Positions 1-7,376 of a stretch of 27,464 bases of DNA are shown here, piece by piece. Numbering within the stretch: position 1 is the first letter of the stretch; every line of letters begins with the position of its first letter. The stretch is from JAJVID01 sp035275345 (GTDB taxonomy: Bacteria; Acidobacteriota; Blastocatellia; RBC074), in NCBI GenBank assembly GCA_035275345.1, contig DATEMY010000127.1, positions 1-27,464 of the forward strand, read 5' to 3'. Below the pieces are notes generated by a model. That model worked only from the letters and a program-made list of their open reading frames with translations, made no database searches and was not told the origin of the DNA. The position numbers were made by a program, and so were the translations under genes.

Positions 1-204
1 ATCGGTCAGCCGCTTGCTTACGCGCGCGGTACTGTACCGGCCTCACATGCCCTGATTTAGTTGCCGGTTATTGCTGATGTCTTCAACAATGCTTTGAAAA
101 TTGGATCTTCGAACTACCTGTATGGCCTGCAAGCGATGGCAAAGGATATAGCGCCCAAGACGGCGCCGGAAAGCGATATTTTACGGATCAACGTGCGGCA
201 TTGA
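1..204 (+). pseudogene. 3' remnant of an unidentified protein-coding gene
   Basis: Frame 1 reads from the window edge to a TAG at 58-60, then stays open for 47 codons to a TGA at 202-204. The second part has protein-like composition: it contains FNNALKIGSSNYLYGLQAM and ends ESDILRINVRH. No start codon with a ribosome binding site precedes it inside the window. It may be the tail of a gene that begins to the left and is broken by the TAG, or a decayed piece. I do not recognise the family. The first 40 bases (reading PLAYARGT) look like repeat-type DNA rather than coding sequence, so the real gene tail may begin after the TAG. Confidence 0.3.
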
Positions 205-259
205 ACCTGAAATCATTTTCAAGCCTGGGCGCGCTGGCGGATAAGATAAGCTTCTTTGC

Positions 260-317
260 GTGTTCTCGCGGTAGTCCGGGGCGCAGGAAGCGTATCCCCG
301 GACTATCGCGAGAACAC
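260..317. terminator. Strong 22-bp hairpin between convergent units
   Basis: The arms 260-281 and 296-317 are inverted copies with one mismatch (21 of 22, and G-U pairable) around a 14-nt loop. The element lies between the plus-strand remnant ending at 204 and the minus-strand secreted-protein gene ending at 340. That position suits a bidirectional terminator. Neither side carries a clear T-run, so it may instead be a repeat-family palindrome. A second small palindrome (AGGAG/CTCCT, 324-339) sits just beside it. Confidence 0.5.
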
Positions 318-339
318 TGCGTAAGGAGTAATATCTCCT

Positions 340-636
340 CTAACAGAGCGAAGTTCCGCAACAACGCTCGTTAAACATCTCTACGGAGTAAGGTGTGCTT
401 CGCCCAACGAGACTTGAAGTCCCGTCGCAACGGAATGTCCCTATGCCGACACGGGTTTTGAGTGAGGCATCGCTGTAATACCAAACCACTCTAAACCTAT
501 TCACCGCCGCGGACGCGGAACCGGCTTCAAATTTGAACCCGCCGGCGTTCTGCGGAAGGGAAACGGTTGATAGAGTCAAGGTTAAAGTCAATGCTGCAAA
601 AGCAGCCACTCTCTTCGCTTTAGATAATAGATTCAT
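340..636 (-). CDS. Small secreted Cys-containing protein, DUF6289-like
   Basis: A 98-residue protein with a clear export signal: basic start MNLLSKAKR, hydrophobic AAFAALTLTLTLSTVSL, then an Ala-rich stretch with a plausible cleavage site near GSASA. The mature part is about 55 residues, reads WYYSDASLKTRVG and FRCDG, and ends ERCCGTSLC, giving four cysteines. The YYSDA, VG and C-D-G signatures match my recollection of the DUF6289 family of small secreted bacterial proteins, whose function is unknown. The start at 636 was chosen over an upstream ATG at 732 because GAGGT sits 5 nt before it and the signal peptide begins there. The gene is monocistronic, and the hairpin at 260-317 follows it. 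The cysteines suggest a disulphide-stabilised extracytoplasmic peptide, which is inference. Confidence 0.7.
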   Translation of the reverse strand: MNLLSKAKRVAAFAALTLTLTLSTVSLPQNAGGFKFEAGSASAAVNRFRVVWYYSDASLKTRVGIGTFRCDGTSSLVGRSTPYSVEMFNERCCGTSLC

Positions 637-963
637 TTGTACCTCATTATTTATGTTATGGCGATGGTACCTAAAGAGTAATTTGACCTTCAGGCCACGC
701 GCAATGGTCTTGACGTTGAATGGTAGCGCCATGTCCCCGGCTCAGAGGCTGGCGAATACCGCCGCGCATCTACGCATGCGAAAACAAGCGGTGATGTCCC
801 TCAGGAAACACATATTTTTTTGTGTCGGCTTTATATTTGGATGCTTGCGTCCGGCTGAGACCGACGCGAAGATGCGCGTAATGACGCGAAGATGCGCGTA
901 ATGCTGAGTCGCTCATGGGGATAAGCGTTTCAATCTGTTATCCTCATCCAGGCTATAAGAGGC
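637..963. other. Intergenic region between two minus-strand genes
   Basis: This stretch of 327 bp should hold the promoter of the secreted-protein gene and the 3' region of the MreB-family gene. It contains a perfect 20-nt tandem duplication (863-902) and a small A/T-rich hairpin around 804-824 (ACACA, T-rich loop, TGTGT). Reading frames across it on the plus strand lack ribosome binding sites and family resemblance. I see no RNA gene. Confidence 0.5.
863..902. repeat. Perfect 20-nt tandem duplication
   Basis: Two identical 20-nt units, 863-882 and 883-902, each beginning GACGCGAAG and ending GCGCGTAAT, lie directly head to tail. There are no mismatches, so the duplication is recent. It lies about 60 bp beyond the 3' end of the MreB-family gene. 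No function is apparent. Confidence 0.9.
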
Positions 964-2058
964 TCAACAGCCGGCGGATTCCTGCTCTTTCATCATTTCC
1001 TCTGTTAAAGTCTGAGGCGACTGTTCAAGCAGGCGGCCGGCGCCGAGGACTGCGGCAAGCATCGGATCGGGGACCACTCTCATGCGCAAGCCGAGATCCT
1101 GGTTGAGATGTTCGGTCAGACCGGGGAGTTGCGCGAGCCCTCCGCTCAAGGTAATTCCGGAGTCGAGTAGATCCACCAGTGCCCCGGTGGGAATCTCTTC
1201 CAAAGCCGTGCGCAGGTGTTGCTTGATTACGCGCAGCGCCGGCTGGATCAGTGGGTGAATCTCCTCGCTGGTGACGATGATCTCTTCCGGCAATCCGGTC
1301 CGCAGGTTGCGGCCGCGCACGGGCATCGACGGCCTATCACTCCGCATGTCAACACCGCCCAGCTTGATCTTAATTTCCTCGGCGGTCTCTTCGTTCACTT
1401 CCAGAGCTCGCTCCAGTTGCAGATGGCGAAGGATGGCGCGATCCATCTCGTTCCCGCCGACACGTCGCGTAGACGCATGAATCAGGGCGCCGCCGCAGAT
1501 GACGGCGACATCCGTCGTCGCCGCGCCGAGGTCGGCGATCATATAAGCGCATGCCGCTCGCAGATTGAAATCGGCGCCTATGGCTACCGCGAACGGCTCC
1601 TCGATGAGCGTGACTTTCCTCGCGCCCGCGCGGCGAGCGGCTTCTTCATACGCCTTCTGCTCGAGCGGCGTGATGTCGCCGGGAATGCATATCAGCAACG
1701 ACAGGCCGGTCAGTCTGCGATGCATAAGAGCGCGGTTGATGAATTGAGCGAGCAACTGGCCGGCGGCGTCGCAGTCCGCAATTACCCCATCCATGATCGG
1801 ACGAAGAACGCGGATCTGGCGGGGGCGCCGCCGCACTAACCTCTTCGCCTCCTCCCCAACCGCCGTGACTTTTCCCTTCATAGTATCGAGCGCAATCATC
1901 GAAGCTTCGTTAATCACTACGCCATTTTCCGGCAGGTAGATGCGAGTGTTGGCCGCCCCCATGTCGATCGCCAACTTTTCGTTCGTATGCAGGTTCAACC
2001 CTTGAAACCGGGATCTCCATAAGCGCTCAAGTTTTTCTTTCCAGGTCCAATTAAGCAT
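964..2058 (-). CDS. mreB: MreB/Mbl-family actin-like protein (orphan, divergent)
   Basis: A 364-residue bacterial actin. Seen: phosphate-1 loop DMGAANTRIY (32-41), the stretch IPGDITPLEQKAYEEAARRA (125-144), LIEEPFAVAIGA (151-162), phosphate-2 loop DLGAATTDVAV (176-186) and the adenosine motif LSGGLAQLPGL (304-314) followed by DPMLAAVLGAG. MreB assembles into membrane-bound filaments that guide cell-wall synthesis. The start MLNWTWKEKL (2058) was chosen because GGAG lies 8 nt upstream and the length then fits the family (about 340). The reading frame stays open 96 codons further upstream, but that part has no family resemblance. Residues 1-20 are rich in Trp and Lys/Arg and could form the membrane-binding amphipathic helix. 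Odd points: the loops have Ala where classical MreB has Gly or Thr (GAAT instead of GGGT), and no mreC, mreD or pbp gene lies nearby. A specialised second paralogue is likely. Confidence 0.85.
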   Translation of the reverse strand: MLNWTWKEKLERLWRSRFQGLNLHTNEKLAIDMGAANTRIYLPENGVVINEASMIALDTMKGKVTAVGEEAKRLVRRRPRQIRVLRPIMDGVIADCDAAGQLLAQFINRALMHRRLTGLSLLICIPGDITPLEQKAYEEAARRAGARKVTLIEEPFAVAIGADFNLRAACAYMIADLGAATTDVAVICGGALIHASTRRVGGNEMDRAILRHLQLERALEVNEETAEEIKIKLGGVDMRSDRPSMPVRGRNLRTGLPEEIIVTSEEIHPLIQPALRVIKQHLRTALEEIPTGALVDLLDSGITLSGGLAQLPGLTEHLNQDLGLRMRVVPDPMLAAVLGAGRLLEQSPQTLTEEMMKEQESAGC

Positions 2059-2269
2059 AGCTTCTACTCCAATCATCAATCGGTTCTCAACTTTCGTCTT
2101 GATACCCTTTAATAAGGCAAAGCGGGGCAATCCACGTGCCGCCTGAAGAGCGAAAAATTGGCATGCGGTATTTCCGGATGATGGATTGAAAGGAAATAGC
2201 TTGGGGACAGATTGGAAGAAGCCGGAGTATGGCGGAGATGGACAGTAGTGTGGAAATTCGGGACCCTGG

Positions 2270-2364
2270 GGGCGCGCGCGGCCCCGCGTGCGGGACTCGT
2301 GAAGGAGGTTCTTCCAGGGAAACAACCGATTGCCTAAGCCACGCATGCGGGGCCGCGTGCGCTC
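2270..2364. repeat. GC-rich 23-nt inverted repeat with structured loop
   Basis: Arms 2270-2292 and 2342-2364 are inverted copies matching at 20 of 23 positions; all three differences are transitions that still allow G-U pairing in one strand. The 49-nt loop holds its own small hairpin (GAAG...CTTC around 2301-2314). It may be a structured RNA leader of the MreB-family transcript or a relic of a repeat element. Confidence 0.5.
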
Positions 2365-2405
2365 TCAGAACTTAATTTAATGCCATTGGGCCCGTAGCAG
2401 TGGGC

Positions 2406-2437
2406 GAGATGACGGCTGACCGGGGGCAGCCGATCTC
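2406..2437 (-). terminator. Hairpin terminator candidate after M16 operon
   Basis: On the minus strand, directly after the M16 partner gene stop, CGGCTG (2413-2418 on plus) pairs with CAGCCG (2427-2432), extended by GAGAT/ATCTC across a 2-nt bulge. The stem is strong and well placed, but no T-run follows, so intrinsic termination is not certain. Confidence 0.45.
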
Positions 2438-2440
2438 TCC

Positions 2441-3970
2441 TCATTCAAAAACTCGCTCGATGGGGACGATCACGACCGCTTCCGGTTTTAGCTTGATCGG
2501 ATAGGTCGCGATCACCTTGTCCTCCGCTAGAATCTCTTTCGACTTGGACGAGAGATAGGTGATCGGCGAGGGTTGCCCGCTCAGAATCGCGTTGCGCAAA
2601 CCTTCAGCGTCTTTCGTGACCATAACGATCCGCATGTTCTCAGTCCGGAGATGTTCCCGGATGGCGCGGTTGACATCTTCCAGCGTCAGCTTCGAGAGCA
2701 GCTCGCGGAGGTATGCTCCGAACTCCGGGATGCCGTAGTATCGGCTGTCGAGCGCGTATCCGAGCCGCGCATCCTGGGTTTGCGTCAGAATGTTGGCGTA
2801 CTTGATCAGGAACTCGCGCGTGGCCTCAAACGCCTCGCGCGACATTCCCTCGCGCGCCAACTTGTCGTATTCGTAGAGCGCGGCGCGCAAGGCGAAGACA
2901 GCGTTCTGCGGCTCGACCGGGCGAATCCAGATTTGGAAGATCTGTTGCTCGCGCCCGAGATTCGGGTCGGGCGTGAATTGGAACATCCCGCGCGGGAAAT
3001 ATTCAATGTATGCGTAGTCGCCGTAGTTCAGTCCGCGCTCTCCGCGCAGCTTTTGATAAAGATAGCTGTTGCTCGAACGGTGTTGGCCGAAATACGAGGC
3101 GACGAGCGCCAACGCCGCCCAGTCCTTGTCGCCACGCTTGACGCCAATCGGAAACCCCAGCGAGATGGCCGTTGAACGAGTCTCGCGCTGAATGATCTCG
3201 ATGCGCGCGCCAGGCGTAAGTTTGGGCGAGGCGATCGGCTCCCGATCCCGCTTCCCCTCCGGCAGCCTGGTGAAATCGGAGACGACCTTTTGGGGAAAAT
3301 TAGTCGGGTAACCGCCCGCCAGGCCGATGACCAGATTAGCCTTGGCGTAATGCCGGCGATAGAAATCGCGCACGTCATCGAGCGTCAACTTGTCGAGCGC
3401 CCCGAGGGCGCCCAGGTTGTGATGGCCGTAAGGGTGGCCCGCGTATATCGAGTTGTAAAGGTATTCCTTGGCCAATTCCTCGTCGTTGCCGGCGCGCAAG
3501 TTGACCTTGAGGAAGTTGATCGCGTCGGTCTTGAGCCGCGTGAAGTCTTCTTGGCGGAAACCGGGGTCGAGCAGCATCTCCCTGATCAGCGCGAGGTAAG
3601 GTTCCAGGTTGTCCAGGTGCGTCGTTCCTGAAAAGACCGTCATTTCCTTATCCACCTGCCAGTCGAGCGAGGTCGCCATCGGATACATCGCCTCGACTAT
3701 TTGTTCGTAAGAGCGCTCGCGCGATCCCCCACTGGCCAGCATCGCGGCGGTCAAGGCGGCGACGCCCTCTTTGCCTTTCGGGTCGTCAGCCGCCCCAGTC
3801 AGAAACAGAATTCGGAACGAGACCAGGGACGTGCGATTAGGCGCCAAGACGGTCTCGATTTTATTAGTCGTCATGCCTTTCTCCTGCGCATGGATTTCCG
3901 GTAGCGTCGTGAAGAGCGACGCAATGATCAGCGTCAGGGCAGAGGCTGCAATAAAGATTTTCCGCCGCAT
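2441..3970 (-). CDS. M16-family peptidase subunit lacking the zinc site
   Basis: A 509-residue periplasmic M16 homologue with a signal peptide (MRRKIFIAASALTLIIASLF). The place of the zinc motif HxxEH is taken by ALTAA (about 72-76), so this chain cannot bind the catalytic zinc. It keeps the substrate-binding R/Y segment LRGERGLNYGDY (308-319). In two-chain M16B proteases one subunit carries HxxEH and the other supplies the R/Y motif, and the neighbouring gene supplies the first. Start: ATG at 3970 shares its A with the TGA of the upstream subunit, with AGGAGG about 10 nt before; a TTG one codon earlier is also in frame but less likely. The two genes are translationally coupled, which suits a 1:1 heterodimer. 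The substrate is unknown; peptides are likely. Confidence 0.88.
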   Translation of the reverse strand: MRRKIFIAASALTLIIASLFTTLPEIHAQEKGMTTNKIETVLAPNRTSLVSFRILFLTGAADDPKGKEGVAALTAAMLASGGSRERSYEQIVEAMYPMATSLDWQVDKEMTVFSGTTHLDNLEPYLALIREMLLDPGFRQEDFTRLKTDAINFLKVNLRAGNDEELAKEYLYNSIYAGHPYGHHNLGALGALDKLTLDDVRDFYRRHYAKANLVIGLAGGYPTNFPQKVVSDFTRLPEGKRDREPIASPKLTPGARIEIIQRETRSTAISLGFPIGVKRGDKDWAALALVASYFGQHRSSNSYLYQKLRGERGLNYGDYAYIEYFPRGMFQFTPDPNLGREQQIFQIWIRPVEPQNAVFALRAALYEYDKLAREGMSREAFEATREFLIKYANILTQTQDARLGYALDSRYYGIPEFGAYLRELLSKLTLEDVNRAIREHLRTENMRIVMVTKDAEGLRNAILSGQPSPITYLSSKSKEILAEDKVIATYPIKLKPEAVVIVPIERVFE

Positions 3971-5349
3971 CAATTCTGCCCTCCTTGTTGAGCGTCCCCT
4001 GCGCCCTGGACTTCGGATGAGAGCGTGACGATGGTGCGATGGTCGTCCACAAAATACTTCGACGCCGCTGCGCGAATGTCTTCCGGGGTGATGCGCTGGT
4101 AGAGCGCAAACAATTGATTGATCGTCTCGGGCGTGCGGCGCAGCGCAATGAATGGCGCCAGCGCGCTCGCAATGGCTTCCGAGCTGTTCATCGCCAGCGC
4201 CATGCTATACCGCAGCCGCGAGCGAGTCTCGTCCAGCTTTTGCTGTGGGACCAGTTCCTTCGTATAGCGTTTGAAGGCGTCCAGGATCTGGTCACGCGCA
4301 TAATCCACATCTTTCGGGTCCTTGATGCGCGCGAAAACAGTGAAGAGTTCAGGGTCAACCTGGTTGTCGAAGGAGACTTCGAGCAAGTCTACCTTCTGTT
4401 CCTTAAGCGCCAGCCGCCGGTAGAGGTCGGAGTTCTCACCGAAAGCTATGGCCGCCAGTAGGTCGAGCGCCGCCTTGTCTTTCTTTTCATCTGAATAAGC
4501 CGGGCCGCGAAACGCTATCGCGATATGTGGAAGCGTCGGCGACGGCCATTCCACATGCGCTGTGCGCGGCGCTTTCTGCTCAGGCTCAACCGGAATACTG
4601 GGCGCGAAGTCGCCGCGTTTCCAGTCGCCGAAATGCCGCTTGACGATCCCCAGCGCCTGCTCACGCGTCACATCGCCGGCCAGCACGATAGTCGTGTTCT
4701 CCGGGCGGTAATAGCGCCGGTAGAATTCCTGGCTGTAATTAAATTGATTCGGCATGTCCTCGATATCTTTAAGGAAGCCCATGGTCGTGTGCTTATAGGT
4801 GTGTTTATCAAACGCCGTTTCGCGCAATTTTTCGTGAAGCTTGGAGAACGGGTTGGCGCTGTTCTTGTTGTATTCCCCGAGCACCGCCTGCGTCTCGGTG
4901 CGGTAAACATCCGGTGAATACTTGAGCTGCAGGAAGCGATCGGCTTCCATCTTTAGAATTTCGTCGAGGTCTTCTCTGGCGAAGACTTCGTGATAGACCG
5001 TGCGGTCATCCGAAGTGTAAGCGTTGGACGACGCGCCTGCGAGCTTCAAGATCGCGTCGCGCTTTTCGGGCGTATAGTTTTGGCTGCCGCGAAACATCAC
5101 GTGCTCGAATAGATGCGCGTAGCCGCTCTTGCCCGACTCGACCTCATTTCGCGAACCCGTATTGACCACGATGTAGAGCGCGACGAGGTTCGGATAATCA
5201 GTCTGCACGGTAACAAGCCGCAATCCGTTCGGCAGATCATCAATGGTATATGGGTAGGGAAACATTTTCTGCTCCTGCTTCAAGGGCGGCTGCGCCGTGG
5301 CGGCCATCGATAGCCACGCCAAAAATGTAATCAACAATAAAGCTCTCAT
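3970..5349 (-). CDS. M16-family zinc metallopeptidase, catalytic subunit
   Basis: A 459-residue exported peptidase. It has a signal peptide (MRALLLITFLAWLSMAATAQ), then the inverted zinc motif HLFEH (79-83) with the third zinc ligand E159 in AVLGEY, the usual distance away. The GS-N-Y-T and D-R-T-V-Y-H-E-V segments are typical of the M16 N-terminal domain, and a non-catalytic M16 C-terminal half follows. The start at 5349 was preferred to an ATG at 5445 because the signal peptide begins there and GGGAG lies 10 nt upstream. The gene is first in a two-gene operon with the zinc-less partner, overlapping by one base. The pair probably acts in the periplasm as a heterodimer on peptides. Both halves needed for activity are present, so the enzyme is likely functional. 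Confidence 0.92.
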   Translation of the reverse strand: MRALLLITFLAWLSMAATAQPPLKQEQKMFPYPYTIDDLPNGLRLVTVQTDYPNLVALYIVVNTGSRNEVESGKSGYAHLFEHVMFRGSQNYTPEKRDAILKLAGASSNAYTSDDRTVYHEVFAREDLDEILKMEADRFLQLKYSPDVYRTETQAVLGEYNKNSANPFSKLHEKLRETAFDKHTYKHTTMGFLKDIEDMPNQFNYSQEFYRRYYRPENTTIVLAGDVTREQALGIVKRHFGDWKRGDFAPSIPVEPEQKAPRTAHVEWPSPTLPHIAIAFRGPAYSDEKKDKAALDLLAAIAFGENSDLYRRLALKEQKVDLLEVSFDNQVDPELFTVFARIKDPKDVDYARDQILDAFKRYTKELVPQQKLDETRSRLRYSMALAMNSSEAIASALAPFIALRRTPETINQLFALYQRITPEDIRAAASKYFVDDHRTIVTLSSEVQGAGDAQQGGQN

Positions 5350-5653
5350 TTGACGAGTTCTCCCTCGGAGGCGGTTCGACCACCTTCTACTTGGGCGGCA
5401 AATCCGGCGCCAGGGACAGGTGATTGGATGAAGCGATGTCTCCATACTATGTCGGGTTCAGAATGAAGCAAATGGTGTTTAAATGTCGCTCCGCCCAGTT
5501 GGCCTTCAAATTCAATTAAAAGACATTTCGGATCTATTTACCGCTTTAAATAAACATTTAGGGTGATCGCAATATCTCGGTTCCGAGTTTGACGGAGTTT
5601 GGCATGGTTGTTGCTTTTGACTTGGCGGCCATTATAGAAGGGAGAGAGCCATT
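5350..5653. promoter_or_regulatory. Divergent promoter region, M16 operon / Ser-Thr kinase
   Basis: This stretch of 304 bp, partly A/T-rich (5510-5570), lies between divergent genes and must hold promoters for both. A weak minus-strand candidate is TTGCTT (5466-5471 on plus) with TAGTAT (5444-5449) at 16-bp spacing, about 95 bp before the M16 start. For the kinase, GGGAG (5640-5644) precedes the ATG at 5654; I could not settle on a -35/-10 pair on that side. Confidence 0.35.
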
Positions 5654-7321
5654 ATGTATTGCACACAATGCGGAAATTCAGCCAATAGCAAGCGATTTTG
5701 CACACAATGCGGCTTCGAGTTGAAAATATCTGTGACTAAAGCCGTTTCTGTCGAATCCATTTCAAGCATCAAGACTTTTAAAGAGATTCCTCAGAATCAA
5801 CCAGAAGATCTCTTTATAGGGCGGACAATCGATCGCCGGTATTTTCTCGAATCCAAGCTCGGCGGGGGTGGAATGGGGGCAGTCTATCGCGCCAAGCGTT
5901 TGCTCATCGGCGATATGGCGGCGGTCAAAATCCTCAATCCCGAGCATTCAGCCGATTCGAGGGCGGTCGAACGCTTCTATCGTGAGGCGAAAGTTTGCGC
6001 CAGTCTCAGGCATCCGAATGCCGTGATGGTTTACGATTTCGGCGTCACTGAAGATAAGTTGATTTACTTCGTAATGGAATTGATTGAAGGAAAGGACTTG
6101 CGCCGCATAATTATGCAGACTGGTCGGCTTCCTTATACCGAAGCTGCGAATATCCTTATTCAAGTTTGCGCGGTATTGAATGAGGCTCACAATAAAAATG
6201 TGGTTCATCGTGACCTCAAACCCGAAAATATACTCGTGTCTTCCACGCCAACCGGCCGGCGGGTCAAAGTTCTCGATTTCGGCATCGCCGCTCTACGCAA
6301 TTTTACCGACGACAAACTGACTCAAACGGGCAGCATTGTAGGGACGCCGCATTATATGTCTCCAGAGCAGTGCATGGGCGAAGAACTCGATGGGCGTTCG
6401 GATATCTATAGCCTGGGGATAATTTTATATGAAATGTTGGCTGGCACGGTCCCCTTCGATTCAAAAACACCGACGGCTATTGCAGTGCAGCAGGTAAACA
6501 AGGTTCCGCCGCCGTTACGTGAGCTGAACCCCAATGTCCCGCCTCAAGTCGAGGCCGTCGTGATGCGCGCGTTGAAGAAACGGCCAGAAGAGCGGCCTCA
6601 GACAGCCGCCGCCTTGGCGGAGGAACTGATCGCGGCTGTTCATAATCATCCAATCAGCTCTGCCGGTCAAAACGCCGAAGTTGAACAGTCAATAGAAAAG
6701 CCGAAGCTCAAGGAGACACGCGCAACCAGGAGAGGCGGCGCGCTCGGATTGCTGGCGGCCAGCATGATTTTGCTTTTGACGGTCGCCGCCGGATCCAGTC
6801 CCTGGAGATATTTCAAGAATGATGGGAGCAGACAGCAGACTACGACTCCTGTCGTAGCCAATCCTGTCGTAACCAATATTGATCAGGCGCCGACCCCTGA
6901 TCCCCAAGTGAAGACAGATCAACTGACAACTCCGGCGACAACTCCGGCGCCGCCCATCGAGCAAACTACAACGAATATCGAAACGAAGCCGTCGCCGCTG
7001 GCGACCGGCGAGAAAACCACATCGAATATCGAAACGAAGCCAGCATTGCCCAGCGGCGAACAACCTGTCAGGAAAAGCGCAGTGGAAACGCGGAAGCGTA
7101 TCGCTACCACCCGAAAAGTCGCTCCACAAAAAGCTGTTATCCCTGGTAAAGACGCCGATGATGACAGAGGCGCCGATAGATTTGATCGTGACAGGCGGAT
7201 GAGATTTGATGATTACGACAGATACAGGTACAGAAGATATGGCTACAATTCTTACGGGCCGGGTTACCGAGATGGATATTACATGAGGCGTAGGCCCCGT
7301 TGGTATTATCGAGAGAGATAG
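5654..7321 (+). CDS. Membrane Ser/Thr protein kinase with zinc-ribbon head
   Basis: A 555-residue PknB-type kinase. An N-terminal zinc ribbon (C3xxC6 and C16xxC19), encoded partly by a perfect 15-nt repeat (5659-5673, 5698-5712), is followed by the kinase domain at about 62-330: Gly loop GGGGMG (70-75), Lys92 in AAVKIL, catalytic HRDLKPEN (185-192), DFG 208-210, and SPE 236-238. One transmembrane helix lies at about 361-380. The outer part is Thr/Pro-rich with a duplicated NIETKP (441-446, 458-463) and ends in an unusual Asp/Arg/Tyr-rich tail (507-555). There are no PASTA repeats. The catalytic residues are complete, so it should be active. The tail lies outside the cytoplasm if the topology is the usual one. 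Start: GGGAG about 8 nt upstream. It is monocistronic, divergent from the M16 operon, and its target is unknown. Confidence 0.93.
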   Translation: MYCTQCGNSANSKRFCTQCGFELKISVTKAVSVESISSIKTFKEIPQNQPEDLFIGRTIDRRYFLESKLGGGGMGAVYRAKRLLIGDMAAVKILNPEHSADSRAVERFYREAKVCASLRHPNAVMVYDFGVTEDKLIYFVMELIEGKDLRRIIMQTGRLPYTEAANILIQVCAVLNEAHNKNVVHRDLKPENILVSSTPTGRRVKVLDFGIAALRNFTDDKLTQTGSIVGTPHYMSPEQCMGEELDGRSDIYSLGIILYEMLAGTVPFDSKTPTAIAVQQVNKVPPPLRELNPNVPPQVEAVVMRALKKRPEERPQTAAALAEELIAAVHNHPISSAGQNAEVEQSIEKPKLKETRATRRGGALGLLAASMILLLTVAAGSSPWRYFKNDGSRQQTTTPVVANPVVTNIDQAPTPDPQVKTDQLTTPATTPAPPIEQTTTNIETKPSPLATGEKTTSNIETKPALPSGEQPVRKSAVETRKRIATTRKVAPQKAVIPGKDADDDRGADRFDRDRRMRFDDYDRYRYRRYGYNSYGPGYRDGYYMRRRPRWYYRER

Positions 7322-7330
7322 AAAGCTTAC

Positions 7331-7376
7331 ACCGGGCGGCTCAACTCAACGGCTCAGTTGACGACCGTCGCCCGGT
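7331..7376 (+). terminator. Hairpin after the kinase gene
   Basis: ACCGGGCG (7331-7338) pairs with CGCCCGGT (7369-7376), and inside it TCAACT (7341-7346) pairs with AGTTGA (7356-7361). It starts 10 bp after the kinase stop, as a terminator would. No T-run follows. The structure overlaps the tail of the decayed receiver fragment, so part of it may be inherited coding sequence. Confidence 0.4.

Larger units (their letters stand above)
2059..2440. other. Intergenic region with stacked hairpins
   Basis: This stretch of 382 bp separates the M16 operon 3' end from the MreB-family start, both on the minus strand. It holds a terminator-like hairpin at 2406-2437 and a GC-rich long inverted repeat at 2270-2364. 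The minus strand is open through much of it in frame with the MreB gene, but codon content and family resemblance argue against translation. The promoter of the MreB gene should lie in 2080-2260; I could not pick a convincing one. Confidence 0.5.

Noticed and set aside
533..901. 122-codon plus-strand frame over the secreted-protein gene start
   Set aside because: No ribosome binding site, no recognisable domain, and it crosses the tandem duplication; the minus-strand gene has a signal peptide and family match.
2059..2346. N-terminal extension of the MreB-family protein by 96 codons
   Set aside because: The frame is open, but the extension has no MreB resemblance, crosses a GC-rich inverted repeat, and a good ribosome binding site sits at the ATG at 2058.
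3971..3973. TTG start for the zinc-less M16 subunit one codon upstream
   Set aside because: The adjacent ATG at 3970 has better spacing to AGGAGG and forms the usual stop-start overlap.
5659..5712. 15-nt direct repeat as a regulatory element
   Set aside because: It lies inside coding sequence and is explained by the two CTQCG knuckles of the zinc ribbon using the same codons.
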